NCBI RefSeq assembly: GCF_000696095.1 | Contig: NZ_BAYX01000011.1 | Coordinates: forward strand, 124,001-188,000 | Direction: 5' to 3' | DNA: 64,000 nucleotides | From: Rhizobium rhizogenes NBRC 13257 | Lineage (GTDB): Bacteria > Pseudomonadota > Alphaproteobacteria > Rhizobiales > Rhizobiaceae | Shown here: positions 61,247 through 64,000 of the stretch, piece after piece | How the letters are laid out: each line of letters starts with the position of its first letter | How positions within the stretch are numbered: the stretch's first letter is position 1 | Position numbers and translations under genes: made by a program | The notes under the pieces: model-generated | Told to the model about the DNA's origin: nothing | Seen by the model: the letters and a program-made list of their open reading frames with translations, nothing else | The model's database searches: none

Positions 61247-62418
61247 CCGCACCCCTGCCGGGCCCCGGCGCCCCATTGGAGCACTACGTTTCGGGTGCCG
61301 CCTTCGATCCGGATCAGTTCGAAGCCATGTCCGCCGGTCAGGCGCGTTACTACCAAGCCTCGCAGAAGCGGCTGATGTGGTGGAAGTTCAAGCGGCACAA
61401 GCTTGCGCTTGCCTCCGGCATCTTTCTCATCCTGCTCTACGGCACGATCCTGATTTCGGAGTTTCTAGCGCCCTACGGTCTGCATACCCGCAATGTCGAA
61501 TATATCCACTCGCCGCCACAGGCGATCCATCTTTTCGACCAGGGAAAGTTCGTTGGCCCCTTCGTCTACGGCCGCACGATGACGCTCGATCTCGATACGT
61601 TGCGGCGGGTCTATACCGAAAACTCTAGGGATGTTCAGCCGATCCGTTTTTTCTGCCGTGGTGACCCCTATCGCTTCTGGGGCCTGGTGGATTCGGATGT
61701 CCATCTGGTCTGCCCCGCTGTCGGCGGACAGATGTATCTGCTCGGTACCGACCGCCTGGGCCGCGACGTATTGTCCCGGATCATCTACGGCGCGCGCATC
61801 TCCCTGACGATCGGATTGATCGGCATCAGCATCAGCTTCGTGCTCGGGATCGTCATCGGCGGCCTCGCCGGATATCATGGCGGGATCTTCGATCTACTGG
61901 TCCAGCGCGTCATCGAAGTGCTGCAATCGCTGCCGAGCCTGCCGCTATGGATGGCGCTCGCGGCGATCATGCCGGTGAGCTGGAGCCCCATCCTGATCTA
62001 CTTCGGCATCACCATCATTCTCGGCATTCTCGACTGGACCGGGCTCGCACGAGCCGTTCGCTCCAAGCTCTTGTCTTTGCGCGAAGAAGACTATGTTCTT
62101 GCTGCGCAGCTGATGGGTGCGAGCTCGCCCCGCGTCATCGGCCGGCATCTCGTACCCGGTTTCATGTCGCATCTGATCGCGACGGCAACGATTTCGATCC
62201 CCAGTATGATTCTCGGCGAAACCGCGCTGAGCTTCCTGGGCCTCGGCCTTCGCCCGCCGATCACCAGCTGGGGCATTCTGCTAACCGAAGCTCGCGGCGC
62301 CAGCGTCATTGCATTTTATCCCTGGCTCCTTTTCCCGATGGTGCCGGTGATTTTGGTCATTCTGGCGTTCAACTTTTTAGGAGACGGCTTGCGCGACGCG
62401 GCCGATCCCTACAAATAG
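61243..62418 (+). CDS. ABC transporter permease, DppC type with long periplasmic insert (YejE-like)
   Basis: 391 residues with a GTG start. After a cytoplasmic N-terminal stretch and the first helix, about 110 residues (YGLHTRNVEYIHSPP to VGGQMYLLGTDRLGRDVLS) are predicted to lie outside before the remaining five helices. Usual DppC proteins are ~300 residues, so the insert is notable; YejE also has one. EAA-like loop LAAQLMGASSPRVIGRHLVP. Last gene of the transporter operon. Confidence 0.92.
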   Translation: MTAPLPGPGAPLEHYVSGAAFDPDQFEAMSAGQARYYQASQKRLMWWKFKRHKLALASGIFLILLYGTILISEFLAPYGLHTRNVEYIHSPPQAIHLFDQGKFVGPFVYGRTMTLDLDTLRRVYTENSRDVQPIRFFCRGDPYRFWGLVDSDVHLVCPAVGGQMYLLGTDRLGRDVLSRIIYGARISLTIGLIGISISFVLGIVIGGLAGYHGGIFDLLVQRVIEVLQSLPSLPLWMALAAIMPVSWSPILIYFGITIILGILDWTGLARAVRSKLLSLREEDYVLAAQLMGASSPRVIGRHLVPGFMSHLIATATISIPSMILGETALSFLGLGLRPPITSWGILLTEARGASVIAFYPWLLFPMVPVILVILAFNFLGDGLRDAADPYK

Positions 62419-62551
62419 CGGAAAGCGTGGCCCGGAAATGGATTGCAATTCGAAGAGCGGCCGCGGACGTCGTTTGCAGAGAACCCGCGAAAATGACTTT
62501 CAGTCCTGAGGTTTTGCCCATGAAGCGGCGCTTAGAAGATGCTCGAACCTC

Positions 62552-63733
62552 ATGTATAGTCACGACACGTTTGGTCTGGGTCACCTCAGACGGTGCCGGA
62601 CCATCGCGCATGCGCTTGTCGAGAACTACCGTGGACTAAAGGTCCTGATCATTTCCGGCGCAACGATCGCCGGTGCTTTCGATTATCGAGCGCGAGTCGA
62701 CTTCGTGAAAGTGCCGAGCGTGATCAAGCTGCGCGACGGCGAATATACGTCGATGGCAAGCCATGTCGATCTTCAGGAAACGCTGAAGATGCGCCAGTCG
62801 ATCATCCGCCATACGGCGGAGACCTTCCAGCCGGACATCTTCATCGTCGACAAGGAGCCGATGGGCCTAAAGGGCGAGGTCGAGGAGACCCTGCAATATC
62901 TGAAGGCGCGCGGCACGACGCTGGTGCTCGGTATGCGCGACGTCATGGATGCCCCGCATCTGCTCGAAGCCGAATGGAAGAAGAACAGCGTGCTGCAGAA
63001 GATCGACCAGTTCTATGACCGCGTCTGGGTCTACGGACCGCCGGACTTCCACGATCCGCTGATGGGCCTCGACGTTCCGCCCGGCGTTCGCCGGAAAATG
63101 GAATTCGTCGGCTTCCTGCAGCGCAGCGTCTCCACACAAGGCGCGAAGTCTGAACATGTGCCCGATGAAGACTATCTTCTCGTCACCACCGGCGGCGGCG
63201 GCGACGGCGCCGATCTCGTCAACGATGTCGTCAGCGCCTTTGAGCAGGACAACACGCTGCAGCACAAGACGCTGATCGTGCTTGGCCCCTATATGCCCGC
63301 CAAGGAACGCATTCAGCTTCTGAAGCGCGCCAGCAAGATTGCCTGTCTTCAGGTGATCGAGTTCGACAACAAGATGGAGGAACTGATCGCCGGCGCCAAG
63401 GGCGTGGTCGCCATGGGCGGCTACAACACCTATTGCGAAATCCTGTCCTTCGACAAGCCGGCGCTGATCATTCCGCGCACCAGGCCACGGGAGGAGCAGT
63501 TGATCCGCGCCCAGCGGGCGAGCGAGCTCGGTCTCGTCGACATGCTGCTGCCGGAGGAGTCCGCCGATCCGAAGCAGCTTGCTGCCGCGCTGAAGCGCCT
63601 GCCGACCCGCGCGCCGCCATCGGCGAGCAGCGAGAACATGCGGCTGGAAGGGCTGGTTCATATTTCACGCATCGTCGGCGAATGGTTCGACGACCGCGAG
63701 CAATATCCGCCGCTGTCGGTCGTCGCCGAATAG
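62552..63733 (+). CDS. Glycosyltransferase (MurG-like/GT28-type C-terminal)
   Basis: 393 residues from the ATG at 62552. The frame is open upstream and no ribosome binding site is obvious there, so the true start may be a few codons earlier. N-terminal YSHDTFGLGHLRRC is the Gly/His loop of GT-B enzymes that bind an acceptor. The C-terminal region with AGAKGVVAMGGYNTYCEILS and KPALIIPRTRPREEQ is typical of the UDP-sugar site. Followed by another glycosyltransferase gene 17 bases later. Confidence 0.88.
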   Translation: MYSHDTFGLGHLRRCRTIAHALVENYRGLKVLIISGATIAGAFDYRARVDFVKVPSVIKLRDGEYTSMASHVDLQETLKMRQSIIRHTAETFQPDIFIVDKEPMGLKGEVEETLQYLKARGTTLVLGMRDVMDAPHLLEAEWKKNSVLQKIDQFYDRVWVYGPPDFHDPLMGLDVPPGVRRKMEFVGFLQRSVSTQGAKSEHVPDEDYLLVTTGGGGDGADLVNDVVSAFEQDNTLQHKTLIVLGPYMPAKERIQLLKRASKIACLQVIEFDNKMEELIAGAKGVVAMGGYNTYCEILSFDKPALIIPRTRPREEQLIRAQRASELGLVDMLLPEESADPKQLAAALKRLPTRAPPSASSENMRLEGLVHISRIVGEWFDDREQYPPLSVVAE

Positions 63734-63750
63734 AGCATCGGAACCCATCG

Positions 63751-64000
63751 ATGCGCAAAAAGATTCTGGTGGTCCTCAAGGGCTACCCCCGCCTGTCCGA
63801 GACCTTCATCGCGCAGGAGTTGCTCGGCTTGGAGAGGGCTGGTTTCGGCCTGACATTGATTTCGATGCGCAGGCCGACGGACAAGAAGCGCCATCCCGTC
63901 CATGACGAGATCAAGGCGCGGGTGGTCTACCTCCCGGAATATCTCCACGACGAACCGCTGCGCGTCCTGCGTGCCTTCTTCGCCGGCCTCGGCAAACCCG
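63751..64000 (+). CDS. Glycosyltransferase family 4 protein (partial, 3' end outside window)
   Basis: The first 83 residues are present. VVLKGYPRLSETFIAQELLG is a common N-terminal motif of GT4 glycosyltransferases. Cut by the window end, so nucleotide-sugar motifs are not visible. Probably forms an operon with the upstream glycosyltransferase gene. Confidence 0.85.
   Translation, partial: MRKKILVVLKGYPRLSETFIAQELLGLERAGFGLTLISMRRPTDKKRHPVHDEIKARVVYLPEYLHDEPLRVLRAFFAGLGKP

Noticed and set aside
1..64000. CRISPR arrays, rRNA or tRNA genes, transposases, integrases
   Set aside because: No direct-repeat arrays, RNA gene signatures or mobile-element proteins were seen in any intergenic gap or frame.

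Overview
The window is G+C-rich, densely coded alphaproteobacterial DNA. Gene content and order point to Rhizobiaceae, most likely Rhizobium or a close relative: a pcaDCHGB operon with a divergent LysR gene pcaQ, a pcaIJF operon with an IclR gene pcaR, pobA with an AraC-type regulator, a protocatechuate-type ABC transporter next door, a CyaC-like redox adenylate cyclase, and several peptide-type ABC transporters. No rRNA, tRNA, insertion sequence, phage gene or CRISPR array was seen. The catabolic and transport-rich content would suit a large secondary replicon, but nothing here proves that.

Layout. (1) 1-7175, minus strand: a regulator with an N-terminal ArsR-like helix-turn-helix, a GH51 alpha-L-arabinofuranosidase, then a peptide-type ABC importer (binding protein, two permeases, ATPase running off the left edge). 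This reads as an arabino-oligosaccharide uptake and hydrolysis unit. (2) 7640-16825, plus strand: a full high-affinity potassium system, kdpF-A-B-C-D-E, with a 27-codon ORF before kdpF, a 53-codon ORF between kdpA and kdpB, and a PtsN-like EIIA gene after kdpE. (3) 16988-20803: sulfate ABC importer (sbp, cysT, cysW, cysA). (4) 20818-25054, minus strand: uronate dehydrogenase, histidine phosphatase, endonuclease/exonuclease/phosphatase-family protein, cardiolipin synthase-like protein. (5) 25405-29739: small stress or replicon-type genes, glutathione S-transferase, ICMT-like methyltransferase, a stand-alone LigD polymerase domain, and an SDR.

(6) 29893-45020: an almost complete 4-hydroxybenzoate/protocatechuate beta-ketoadipate regulon. 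PobA makes protocatechuate; PcaHG, PcaB, PcaC and PcaD convert it to 3-oxoadipate; PcaIJ and PcaF give succinyl-CoA and acetyl-CoA; a five-gene branched-chain-amino-acid-type importer (pcaMNVWX-like) brings in substrate. Three regulators (PcaR, PobR-like, PcaQ) are interleaved. A clear PcaQ box lies between pcaQ and pcaD, and a degenerate one lies before the transporter.

(7) 45101-50038: ureohydrolase, a decayed chimeric ORF (5-oxoprolinase fragments joined to a MarR tail), an MBL-fold hydrolase, and a polysaccharide deacetylase plus GT4 glycosyltransferase pair. (8) 50153-56276: a cluster with three cyclase-fold proteins: a CyaC-type membrane adenylate cyclase with a [2Fe-2S] domain, a DUF3095 protein that I argue carries a class III cyclase-like metal site, and a soluble class III cyclase with altered base-recognition positions. 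Two methyltransferase genes lie among them. (9) 56438-62418: a second peptide-type ABC importer with a fused double ATPase, a Tat-exported binding protein, and a YejE-like long permease. (10) 62552-64000: two glycosyltransferase genes, the last cut by the window end.

The parts that most merit a second look are the three-cyclase cluster, the kdp operon with its small ORFs and built-in PtsN, the paired PcaQ sites, and the chimeric ORF at 46281.
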